Shown here piece after piece: positions 11,700 to 22,029 of a stretch of 64,000 nucleotides of DNA. Positions within the stretch are counted from its first letter, which is position 1; every line of letters starts with the position of its first letter. Position numbers and translations under genes: made by a program. A model generated the notes under the pieces. It saw only the letters and a program-made list of their open reading frames with translations. It made no database searches and had not been told where the DNA came from. This stretch comes from Vandiemenella viatica (lineage: Eukaryota; Arthropoda; Insecta; Orthoptera; Morabidae), in NCBI GenBank assembly GCA_031002005.1, contig JARYHS010009186.1, positions 103,449,992 to 103,513,991 on the forward strand, in the 5' to 3' direction.

Positions 11700-14600
11700 T
11701 CATCATATATATTATTTCTATAAGATATTTTTTTGTCACAAGCCTATATCTTCCTTCATGCTTAACCGAAATCAATGAATGAGGTGTCATTTTAAAGCTT
11801 ATGGTCTCCAATTTGGTTAAATCGTATTTTAAGCAAGAAAGTTTTCGGAATTCGACCCTTAAAGGGCAAAAATGTAAATTTTTCTAAAATGCTGTTTTCT
11901 GTGTTACGAGTCAGTTATCTCCCTGGATACCTATCTGAAACCGTTTTATGAAGTATCGTTTTAAAGATTAAGATCTCCGCTTTAATGATGTCATATATTA
12001 AGCCAGAAAGTTTTCGGAATTCAACCCTTAAAGGGCAAAAGTATCAATATTTTTGCAATGCGTTTTTGTGTCATGAGCGATTTATCTCCCTTAATATCTA
12101 ACCGATATAGATAAATGAGTTATCAGATTAAAGAATAAGGTCTCCGCCATGGTAACATTATATTTTAAGAAAGGAATTTTTCGTAATTCTACCCTTATAG
12201 GGCAAAAATGTCACTTTTTCTAAAATGCGTTTTTTGTATCTCGAGCCATTTATCTCCCTGGATATCTAACCAAAATCGATAAATGAAGTAGGAATATAAG
12301 GAGTAATGTATCAGCTTTGTGAAATCATATTTTAAGAAAGAATGTTTTTGGAATTCAACCGTTAAAGGAAAAAAGTATAAATTTTTCTATAACCGATTTT
12401 TGTGTCACGAGCGATTTATCTCCATTGATATCGAACCGATATAGATAAATGAGGTATCATATTAAAGAATAAGGTCTCCGCCGTGGTAACATGATATTTT
12501 AAGAAAGGAATTTTTTGTAATTCGAACCATAAAAGGCAAAAAAGTCAATTTTTCTAAAATGCGTTTTTTGTGTCTCGAGCCACTTATCCAAAATCGATAA
12601 ATCAAGTACGATTGTGAGGAATAATGTCTCAGCTTTGCTGACATAATATTTTAAGAAAGAAGTGTTTGGAATTCAACTATTAAAGGGAAAAAGTATAAAT
12701 TGTTCTGCAACGTATTTTGTGTCACGAGCCTTATATTTCCCTTGATATCTAATCGATATAGATAAATGACATATCGTATTAAAGACTAAGGTTTCCGCCG
12801 TGGTAACATTATATTCTAAGAAAGGAATTTTTCGTAATTTGACCCATAAAGCGCAAAAATGTCAATATTTCTAAAATACGTTTTTTGTGTTTCGAGCCAT
12901 TTATCTTCCTCGATTTCTAACCAAAATCGATAAATGAAGTAGGAGTATGAAGAGTAATGACTGAGCTTGGTGACATTATATTCAACCTCACTAATCATCG
13001 CATTTTATTCGCGAAATTTTCGCACGGGTCGTCTAGCATATATTATTTCTATAAGGTATTTTTTTTGTCACAAGCCTGTATCTTCCTTCATACTTAACCG
13101 AAATCAATTAATGAGGTGTTATTTTAAAGCATATGGTCTCCACTTTGGTAAATCATATTTTAAGAAATGAAGTTTTCGTAATTCGTCCCTTAAAGGGCAA
13201 AAATGTCAATATTTCTAAAATGCTGTTTTCTGTGCTACGAGTCATTTATCTCCCTGGATACCTATCTGAAATCGTTTAATGAAGTATCATTTTAAAGATT
13301 GAGATTTCCGCTTTAGTGACGTCATATATTGAGACAGAAATTTTTCGGAATTCGACCCGTACAGGGCAAAAGTATCAATATTTTTGCAAAGTGTTTTCGT
13401 GTCACGAGCGATTTATCTCCCTTAATATCTAATTGATATAGATAAATTAGGTATCATATTACAGACTGAGATCTCCGCCGTGGTAACATTATCTTTTCAC
13501 ACAGGAATTTTTCGTAATTCGACCCTTAAAGGGCAAAAATGTCAATTTTTCTAAAATGCGTTTTTTTTTATATCAAGCCATTTATTTCCCTGGATATCTA
13601 ACCAAAATCGATAAATACAGTAGGATTATGAGGAGTAATGTCTCAGCTTTGTGACATATATTTTAAGATATAATGTTTTTGGAATTCAACCCTTAAAGGG
13701 AAAAAAGTATACATTTTTCTAAAACGCATTTTTGTGTCACGATCGATTTATCTCCATTAATATCTAACCGATATAGATAAATGAGTTATCAGATTAAAGA
13801 ATAAAGAAAGGAATTTTTCGTAATTCTACCCTTATAGGGCAAAAATGTCACTTTTTCTAAAATGCGTTTTTTGTATCTCGAGCCATTTATCTCCCTGGAT
13901 ATCTAACCAAAATCGATAAATGAAGTAGGAATATAAGGAGTAATGTATCAGCTTTGTGAAATCATATTTTAAGAAAGAATGTTTTTGGAATTCAACCGTT
14001 AAAGGAAAAAAGTATAAATTTTTCTATAACCGATTTTTTGTGTCACGAGCGATTTATCTCCATTGATATCGAACCGATATAGATAAATGAGGTATCATAT
14101 TAAAGAATAAGGTCTCCGCCGTGGTAACATGATATTTTAAGAAAGGAATTTTTTCGTAATTCGAACCATAAAAGGCAAAAAAGTCAATTTTTCTAAAATG
14201 CGTTTTTTGTGTCTCGAGCCACTTATCCAAAATCGATAAATCAAGTACGATTGTGAGGAATAATGTCTCAGCTTTGCTGACATAATATTTTAAGAAAGAA
14301 GTGTTTGGAATTCAACTATTAAAGGGAAAAAGTATAAATTGTTCTGCAACGTATTTTTGTGTCACGAGCCTTATATTTCCCTTGATATCTAATCGATATA
14401 GATAAATGACATATCGTATTAAAGACTAAGGTTTCCGCCGTGGTAACATTATATTCTAAGAAAGGAATTTTTCGTAATTTGACCCATAAAGCGCAAAAAT
14501 GTCAATATTTCTAAAATACGTTTTTTGTGTTTCGAGCCATTTATCTTCCTCGATTTCTAACCAAAATCGATAAATGAAGTAGGAGTATGAAGAGTAATGA

Positions 14601-16904
14601 CTGAGCTTGGTGACATTATATTCAACCTCACTAATCATCGCATTTTATTCGCGAAATTTTCGCACGGGTCGTCTAGCATATATTATTTCTATAAGGTATT
14701 TTTTTGTCACAAGCCTGTATCTTCCTTCATACTTAACCGAAATCAATTAATGAGGTGTTATTTTAAAGCATATGGTCTCCACTTTGTTAAAATCATATTT
14801 TAAGAAATGAAGTTTTCGTAATTCGTCCCTTAAAGGGCAAAATGTCAATATTTCTAAAATGCTGTTTTCTGTGCTACGAGTCATTTATCTCCCTGGATAC
14901 CTATCTGAAATCGTTTAATGAAGTATCATTTTAAAGATTGAGATTTCCGCTTTAGTGACGTCATATATTAAGACAGAAATTTTTCGGAATTCGACCCGTA
15001 CAGGGCAAAAGTATCAATATTTTTGCAAAGTGTTTTCGTGTCACGAGCGATTTATCTCCCTTAATATCTAATTGATATAGATAAATTAGGTATCATATTA
15101 CAGACTGAGATCTCCGCCGTGGTAACATTATCTTTTCACACAGGAATTTTTCGTAATTCGACCCTTAAAGGGCAAAAATGTCAATTTTTCTAAAATGCGT
15201 TTTTTTTTTTATATCAAGCCATTTATTTCCCTGGATATCTAACCAAAATCGATAAATACAGTAGGATTATGAGGAGTAATGTCTCAGCTTTGTGACATAT
15301 ATTTTAAGATATAATGTTTTTGGAATTCAACCCTTAAAGGGAAAAAAGTATACATTTTTCTAAAACGCATTTTTGTGTCACGAGCGATTTATCTCCCTTG
15401 ATATCTTACCGATATAGATAAAGAGGTATCATATTAAAAAATAAGGTCTCCGCCGTGGTAACATTATATTTTAAGTAAGGAATTTTTCTTAATTCCACCC
15501 TTAGAGTGCAAAAATGTCAACTTTCTAAAATGCGTGTTTTGTGTCTGGAGCCACTTATCTCCCTGGATATCTATTCTAAATCATTAAATCAAGTAAGATT
15601 ATGAGGAATATTGTCTTATCTTTGGGGACAGCATATTTTAGGAAAGAAGTTTTTGGAATTCAACCCTTAAAGGGAAAAGGTATAAATGGTTCTACAACGC
15701 ATTTTGTGTCACGAGCTATTTATCTCCCTTGATATCAAACCGATATAGATAAATGAGATATCATATTAAAGACTACGGTCTCTGCCGTGGTAACATTATA
15801 TTTTAAGAAAGGAATTTTTACGTAATTCGACCCTTAAAGGGCAAAAGTATCATTTTTTCTAAAATGCGTTTTTTGTTCCTCCAGCCACTTATATCCCTGG
15901 ATATCTATCAAAAATCGATAAATCAAGTAAGATCATGAGGAATATTGTCTCAGCTTTGATGACATCATATTTTAGGAAAGATGTTTTTGGAATTCAACCC
16001 TTAAAGGGAAAAAGTATAAATGGTTCTACAACGCATTTTTGTGTCACGAGCTATTTATCTCCCTTGATATCTAACTGATATAGATAAATGAGATATCATA
16101 TTAAAGGCTAAGGTCGCCGCCGTGGTAACATTATATTTTAATTCGACCCTTAAAGGGCAAAAATGTCAATTTTTCTAAAATGTGTTTTTTGTGTTTCGAG
16201 CCATTTATCCCCTGGATATCTAACAAAAAACCAATAAATAAAGTCGGAGTATGAAGAGTAATGACTTAGCTTTGGAGACATCATATACTAAGAAAGATTT
16301 TTATTCTTCGATACCTAGCCGAAATTGATAAATATCATATCGTCTTAAATTTAAGGTCTCCAGGTAGGTAAAATCTTAAATAAGAAAGCCGTGTCTAAAT
16401 ACCTCGCTGTTAAGAGATGTTAAGCAGTAAAAAAAAAAAAAAATATTAACAAAGAATTTGGTGCTTTAAAGTGGTAGCGCGTATGAGAAAGTTCAGAGCC
16501 AAGTACCTAGATTGCAACAGCAGATTTCACAGAGATGTCGAACAACTTTTTTTTTTTTATTCAGTAAGTAGCCTTTCGGATATTTTTTTGTGTCATGGAA
16601 ACACTTTCGTTTTTCTATAAATTTCCAATGTAAACATTTTATTCGCACAGCAACACATATCACAGAGATGTTGCTGTGCTGTGTGCATTTTGCTCTGGTT
16701 GATTGTATTAGTTAAGGTCAGTGACAGTTTGTCGTACATACAGAGTGTTTTAAATTTTCCTATTTGTTTCGTAATATGGTGTAAGTATTTTGATGCTATT
16801 ACACTAAAAAAAAATTGCTATAAAAGTGTGGTTCTACTTTTCATTATATTCAGCCTCACTATTCATCACTTTTTATTCGCGAAATTTTCGCACGGGTCGT
16901 CTAG
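11700..16904 (+). mobile_element. Head-to-tail Helitron array with internal satellite-like monomers (5.2 kb)
   Basis: Three identical or near-identical Helitron 3' ends occur in the same orientation at 13036, 14676 and 16904. Each has the palindrome CGCGAAATTTTCGC followed by GGGTCGTCTAG. After the first two, sequence resumes at once with CATATATTATTTCTATAAGG, which is also how the array begins at about 11700 (TCATCATATATATTATTTC). The outermost ends fit Helitron rules: 5' TC preceded by A, and 3' CTAG followed by T. Between the ends lie about 165-bp tandem monomers. No Rep/helicase frame is present, so the array is non-autonomous. Confidence 0.8.
11740..16330 (+). repeat. Satellite-like tandem monomers, about 165 bp, two alternating types
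   Basis: Each monomer holds the blocks TTTATCTCCCT(T/G)GATATCTA, GATAAATGAGGTATCATATT, GGTCTCCGCCGTGGTAACAT and CGACCCTTAAAGGGCAAAA. Anchor positions such as 12245, 12411 and 12579 give spacings of 166 and 168 bp. Two monomer types alternate: one with CCGATATAGATAAATGA and GTCACGAGC, the other with CCAAAATCGATAAAT and a CTCGAGCC start. The basic repeat is therefore a dimer of about 330 bp. A higher-order 1640-bp duplication is superimposed (roughly 12.1-13.75 kb against 13.78-15.38 kb). No reading frame is conserved across monomers. Confidence 0.85.
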
Positions 16905-18005
16905 TAAACTATAACACAATTAGAATTATCTGAGTTAGTTGAATTGTGTGACCATAGCATCTCAGATGATTATGGTTCCGGTAAACGTGCCCGCTTATCA
17001 ACAACTTTCTGTTACTACGATGTCATCCAGAGAGACTAGAAAAAAATCATGTTAAAACGATGAATTTCTCATCCAGTATTCTCAGCAGTTGAGTGCGAAC
17101 AAATCAGGAAGTGACGTATTATATAAATGTTCACATGCCAAGCAATCAAATCTAATATGAAGCAATCAAATCTGAATGTCAGCAAATAAAATTTAATTTC
17201 TAGCACGGTGTTCAGATGCTGTACGGTTTTATTTAGAGCTTCAATCCATGCCTCGTATAACATATTATGGCATTCCTTCTGCAAGGTGGTTTAAACCTTA
17301 GGTATTAAAAAATCAACGTGGCTCCACCTGAATAACCAAGAGAAAACATATTAATGCAGTTTTACTTTACATCTTTTTGCGTTACTACTTATAAACGAAT
17401 GTCGGTGGATATGAACTGAATACACCCTCTCAAATAAAATTTCCAGGTTCTCCGCACACTTATTTAGACCGTAAGCAACCATATATGTGATTTTTGTTTG
17501 TATCCTGTGTAGATTACAGTTTTGAGGTATATCGTTAATTGCTGTATAGACAGGTGTAAGATTGTCATAAATAAACCCAAACAAGAAATATCAACCAAAT
17601 AGATACAGACAGGCAATAAAAAAAGAAAAAAAGATAAATACAAACGAACTAAAATTTCTGATATTTTAAAAAAATTTAGAAGTAAAATTTTTCACAGTTC
17701 CAATATTATTGTTATTATTTTTACTGCCAGACATTTTTTTTGAATCTTGAAAGTAAAATTTTTCACGGTTAACATATATTATTATTATTTTACTGTTTCA
17801 CGAAAGTAAAAATTAGAATACAAAAGTTTGTTTAGAATTCGTTCATTTAACTATTATTGGTGAGTGTTATGTAGTTGAGCTAGAAGATTGTGCTAATCCA
17901 GTTAATTACGGCAGTGGTATCTATTTATTGAAGTTGTAAATTACAATGCCTAATGTGACTGTTCCAGATCTTGGTACTTTCAGCATCGGATATTCTGGAA
18001 TCTGT
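16905..18005. other. Intergenic, no supported gene
   Basis: AT-rich sequence. The segment AAGTAAAATTTTTCAC is present twice (near 17682 and 17751) in a short local duplication together with ATTATTATTATT tracts. Frames of 71-77 codons on the minus strand lack any recognisable domain. Confidence 0.4.
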
Positions 18006-18009
18006 CTTA

Positions 18010-18665
18010 CATTGAAGTGTTCATAATTTCGTGTGGGCCTCACTTTCGTTCGGCGAAGTGCAGCAATCGGAAGTTTCAGTGATTCAACATGTCATTTGAA
18101 GAAACATTCAGCCTGCATCCTCTACAGCGATGTGGTGAATGAACTTTCAATCATGTGCCACATATACTTGATTCATATCTGGTAATCTAGGTGGCCAAAT
18201 GTTTCACTGGCATTGTCCAGAATGTTCCTCAAACCAGTCATGAACGATTTTGGCCCTGTGACAATGGCGAATTGTCGTCCTGAAAAAAGTCTGTCGTTGT
18301 TGCAACGTAGAGGCCATGAATAGTTGCAAATGGTTTCCAAGTAGTTTTAAATAACCATTTCAGCTTGTTCTAAACACCGCCCATTCCAGGATGGTGGAAC
18401 CACCTGCTTGCACAGTGCCTTCCTGATAATCTAGGTCGCGCACCACACTCGAACCCTACCATCAGTTCTTATCAACTGGGACATTTTCCTGTCATCTTTA
18501 GTACAGCCCATACGTTCACGAGTCTAGGAGAGGTACTACAGCCGAAAGCGTTTTGGTAACAGAGGCGGTCACGTCGGTCATCTGTTGCCATGTAACATCA
18601 ACGCCAAATTTCACTGCACTGTCTACGAGGGCACGTCTGTCATACTTCCCACATTGAGTGTTGCT
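18010..18665 (-). pseudogene. Decayed Tc1-type transposase
   Basis: Reading the minus strand from about 18665 leftwards, fragments in changing frames resemble a Tc1 transposase: TQCGKYDRRALVDSAVKFGV, then RTDGRVRVW, then FQDDNSPLSQGQNRS (the QDN motif around the second catalytic Asp), then WPPRLPDMN (the SPDLNPIE region). Several stops and shifts separate them. Catalytic residues are partly lost. It is therefore a fossil. SINE family 2 sequence begins immediately at its right edge. Confidence 0.65.
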
Positions 18666-18890
18666 ATTCTTTGACACCGAGCGTGGTGGGTAAACGGTTC
18701 GGGAGAACGTGAATTCAAATCCACGTCCCGCCATTAAGATTTGGATTTTCCTTGCTTTCCCTAAATCACTCTAGGCGAATGCCGGGATGGTTCCTTCCAA
18801 AGGCAATGGCCAAATTCCTTCCCGTTCCTTGTCCTCAGTCCTTTCCCGCCTCTGATGACCTCGACGTCGACGAAGTGTAAAGCCATGTTC
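18655..18890 (+). repeat. SINE family 2 copy, well preserved
   Basis: The tRNA-like head has GAGCGTGGTGGGTAAACGG (A box region) and GTGAATTCAAATCCACG (B box). The full body follows: TCCCTAAATCACTCTAGGCG, AATGCCGGGATGGTTCC, a TCCTCAGTCCTTTCCCGCC block and CCTCGACGTCGACGAAGTG. This copy is a good reference for the family in the window. Confidence 0.8.
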
Positions 18891-18894
18891 TTTG

Positions 18895-19410
18895 ACGCAG
18901 TTTATCCTGCCTGTTAACAATGACACCTAAAGGAACTTTCCTGTTCCCGATCACCTGGTCCCTTTCGCGTTCCCGATCTCACTTTCCTCCCGTCGACAGA
19001 GTGTTGCATCATTTAGACTAACCGTCAGCCGGCCCAATATGGTTAGTACCGGACTAATAGCCTACCACCATGTGTATATGTCATGCTCTGAAATTTGTAC
19101 ATTCCATTTAATAGTAATACAAGTAATAAAATTAGTTAGTTACAAATTTTGTTAATGTTCTAATATATCAATAAAATACATGTGGCCTCATATTCATCAT
19201 AACTACAAATTCTTGGTGTAACCCTGACTGCTTGACATTGTGTGAAAAAAATCAAGGAAAAATACGTGTGTCAAGCAATTATAGTTACAAAAGGCATTCG
19301 TATTCACATTAGACATCTTAGATCTTGTTGGATGGTGAATATTTCCGGAATTTCTAGCGGATGACACATGGAATGTCTCATTTCTCGCATCTTTGTTATG
19401 ATAGAGGGCA
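18895..19410. other. Intergenic, no supported gene
   Basis: Mixed sequence between a SINE and a hAT-like element. The 75-codon minus-strand frame at 19203-19430 has no recognisable domain. Nothing else is seen. Confidence 0.4.
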
Positions 19411-19418
19411 TGTGAGGT

Positions 19419-20329
19419 TAGGGTTGCCAACCATACTTAATTATATAAAGTATCATGCTTCATTTTTGGCTGTTAGACTTTATCCTTTTTCCTACCAATA
19501 AAGTATGCGAAAATATTTTATTTCGAATAAAGTATACAATAGATGTAACTGAACGTCGTTCTGCTAGTTTCACAACCACCTTCAAGAAAAACTGCCTATC
19601 GCCAGGGATTATTTTTCCGCTTGTATCCTTTGATCAGAGTCGAGATAGCGGACTATTCATATTGTTGTACTCCAGTTGACTTGAGTCCGCTCGCCATTAT
19701 TTCTGAACGGAACGGTGGATTGACTAATGTAGATTTTGTGGTTTCTTCTGTTTCTGGTCGTTTTGAAGTTGTAGTTTTCAAGTGCACTTTATCTTTTACA
19801 TTCTTTAAAGTCGCAAGTAATTCAGATTCTGTTTGCGGTAGTGATCATTTCTATACCATTCACTCCAAAGGAAGTGAAACTGAAGAAACATAAACAATTT
19901 CTAAAATATAAAGATTTGTGTAGGAAACATATAAGTTGATAAGAAGGGATCCTCAAAATAAATTCTTTGTGAATTGCAGTATATTTTTGGTCGGTATTAG
20001 TTATCCTAACCATAAAGTACGTGGAAATAATTTATTTTTGGTAAACTATACAATTCAGTTAATTTCCAAACGACATGTTAGTGCTTATGATGATACGAAA
20101 TAAATGCAAGATGGGAGAAACATAGCGTTCTTAAATTTAAAAATGAGTGTTAATTTATTTATAATACTTTATTTAGAATGTGGCTCCAGCTGTAAATGAA
20201 TCAAAACATTTATAGCTATTCCCGTAAGTCCGAAAGTATATGTATTTACGGTGATAAATAACTATATTTAAAAATACTTTTTCCTTTCATATACTTTATT
20301 TTTTTTTTCTAAATAAGTTGGCAACCCTA
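19419..20329. mobile_element. Non-autonomous hAT-type element (911 bp)
   Basis: The ends are inverted: TAGGGTTGCCAAC at 19419 and GTTGGCAACCCTA ending at 20329. They are flanked by an 8-bp near-duplication, TGTGAGGT (19411-19418) and TATGAGGT (20330-20337), one mismatch. Eight-base duplications with TAGGG/CAGGG ends are typical of hAT transposons. The interior has subterminal repeats (AAAGTATGCG... and AAAGTACGTGG...) and no transposase. Strand cannot be assigned. Confidence 0.75.
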
Positions 20330-20424
20330 TATGAGGTGTCCCATAAAAATTTGTGGGTCTCGTACACATCTAGAAACTCTGTTAATTCTTCTTTTTCTTG
20401 ATTATCGGATGTATACATCTCACA

Positions 20425-20567
20425 ATAATAAAAACCGGGAAATTTAAAGAAAAAATTTGTAGAGGGCAAATGTAGGTGGGTGCAGGATAGGGGGAAGATA
20501 GCTGTGTAGGGAAATTGCCACCGGAGCCTGTGCTCCATTGCAATTAAATTAAATTAAATTAAATTAA
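20425..20567 (+). mobile_element. 5'-truncated LINE 3' end with (AAATT)n tail
   Basis: The block TTTGTAGAGGGCAAATGTAG, GGTGCAGGATAGGGGG and GAAATTGCCACCGG matches the 3' end of the longer LINE at 21233-22025. The tail is TTAAATTAAATTAAATTAAA. The short tail of pentamer repeats is how some LINE clades end. Only about 140 bp of the element is present. Confidence 0.75.
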
Positions 20568-21130
20568 ACCAGACAGTGTGAGCATAACCGGGCGAAGCAT
20601 TACACGGACAGTTTTCAGGGCACTATGGTGGGGGTCCGACCTTACCCCCACCTTTTCACCCTAAATCGGATAGAATTTCCACCCGATCTCCCTGCCTAGT
20701 ATAGCCACAAAAAAGTGACCAGGAGCTTACTTTAGACGACCCGATTTCAGGGCCGATGAGGCGAATCCACGATTTAGGGAGACGAGGTCGGGTCATCCAA
20801 AGTGGCTTTAAACGCAGGCAATGCTGGTCTCGTTCATTAAGTAGCCGTATTCGGCCACTGAATTGTCCATTGCGGGAGGTAATGCCAGAAATTACATATT
20901 CACGGCACATCATTGATACTGAGATGTTAAATTTACGAACTATTTCTGAAATGGAATTTAATTCATGTCGTACGGTCGTAATCACGTCAAAAAACTTTCA
21001 CACCACTTACGAGAGTGAAAATGAAATCACCAGCACTGGACAGTACATTTATACGTTTCTTCCACGGTGCCATCATCATCTAGATATTTTCACCTAACTA
21101 TCCTATGATTTTTGGCACTTTAATGTAAGC
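20568..21130 (-). mobile_element. Tc1-type transposon, 5' half
   Basis: On the minus strand it begins near 21130 with a typical Tc1-type end (ACATTAAAGTGCCAAAAATC, then ATAGGATAG). Transposase sequence follows on the same strand. The other half is missing: the sequence stops at the LINE tail at about 20568. So the element is truncated, probably at a junction between two LINE copies. Confidence 0.65.
20656..20985 (-). pseudogene. Tc1-type transposase, N-terminal fragment
   Basis: The minus-strand frame contains SISEIVRKFNISVSMMCREY (a helix-turn-helix), GQFSGRIRLLNERDQHCLR and ISGITSRNGQ. These are the two-part DNA-binding domain of Tc1-like transposases. It loses similarity after GSSKVSS and has no catalytic domain. 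A gene with host function is unlikely. Confidence 0.7.
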
Positions 21131-21232
21131 TATCACTCAGGAACGAAATTTCTGACTGTATAGATGTAGGTGTTATTCTTTTTGTACAAACACTTATACA
21201 GTTCAGGTTGAAGTTGGGTTGGTAAACATGGG

Positions 21233-22025
21233 ATGAAGATAAATGTAAAGAACAGTCAGCTAATTAGATACACAAATAAAAAACAAAACATTAATTATGA
21301 ATATAAGGTGGGGAAAGAATTGCTTGCTGAAGACTTGAAATGTAAATATCTTGGCATTAAATTTGATAACAAGCTTAACTGGACAGGACACATTGGACAG
21401 GTGGTAGGAAAAGGTTTCAAAATCCTGCACTTGTTGGAGAGAGTGATGAGGCGATGCACGAGAGAAGTAAAGGAATTGGGTTACAAAACTTTGGTACGAC
21501 CATTGCTCGAATATGGTAGTGTAGTATGGGACCCATATTTTGAGTATCAAATACAGGAGTTGGAGAAGGTGCAAAGAAGATCTTCTAGATTTGTTTCTGG
21601 AAATTATCGCAGAATGCAATCAGTGACAGATATGATAAAGGAGCTGGAATGGGATTCATTGCAAGACAGGAGGAGGATGAGGAGGGTCAAGGGAGTGTAC
21701 AGGGCGTATACTGGCGATGAGGCAAGGAAAGATATTGCAGTAGGTATGGAAAGTAGTTCATGGAAGGGAAAAGATGACCGTGACCACAAGCTGGCACTCG
21801 ATTTCAGGCACAAGGGTGTGGGAAGATTTTCATTTTTAGGTAAGGGTGTCAGGGTTTGGAATGAGTTACCGAGGGGAATGATGAATAACTTACCGAAAAC
21901 GTTAAAAGAATTTAACGTTAAAATTTGTAGAGGGCAAATGTAGGTGGCTGCAGGATAGGGGGAAGTTGCGTGTGTAGGGAAATTGCCACCGGCGCGTGTG
22001 CTCCATTGCAATTAAATTAATTTTT
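21233..22025 (+). mobile_element. Non-LTR retrotransposon, 3' part with truncated reverse-transcriptase ORF
   Basis: The 236-residue frame at 21233-21943 carries the thumb and C-terminal part of a LINE polyprotein. Examples are KCKYLGIKFDNKLNW (the YLG..ID..L.W motif), LVRPLLEYGSVVWDP, LEKVQRRSSRFV and FSFLGKGVRVWNELPRG. The catalytic FADD motif lies further upstream and is absent, so this is a 5'-truncated jockey/CR1-like copy. The 3' UTR continues with GGTGGCTGCAGGATAGGG and ends in CAATTAAATTAA. The frame is open throughout, suggesting fairly recent insertion. Confidence 0.85.
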
Positions 22026-22029
22026 TTTA

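Noticed and set aside
12816..14638. Identical 60-codon minus-strand frames at 12816-12998 and 14456-14638
   Set aside because: They are identical only because they lie in the 1640-bp duplication. The frame is not open in other monomers and has no domain.
11700..16904. CRISPR-like direct repeats
   Set aside because: Units are contiguous, about 165 bp, diverged and without spacers, in an insect-type genome. Helitron ends explain the boundaries.
20756..21097. 113-codon plus-strand frame
   Set aside because: It is the antisense shadow of the Tc1 transposase fragment on the minus strand.
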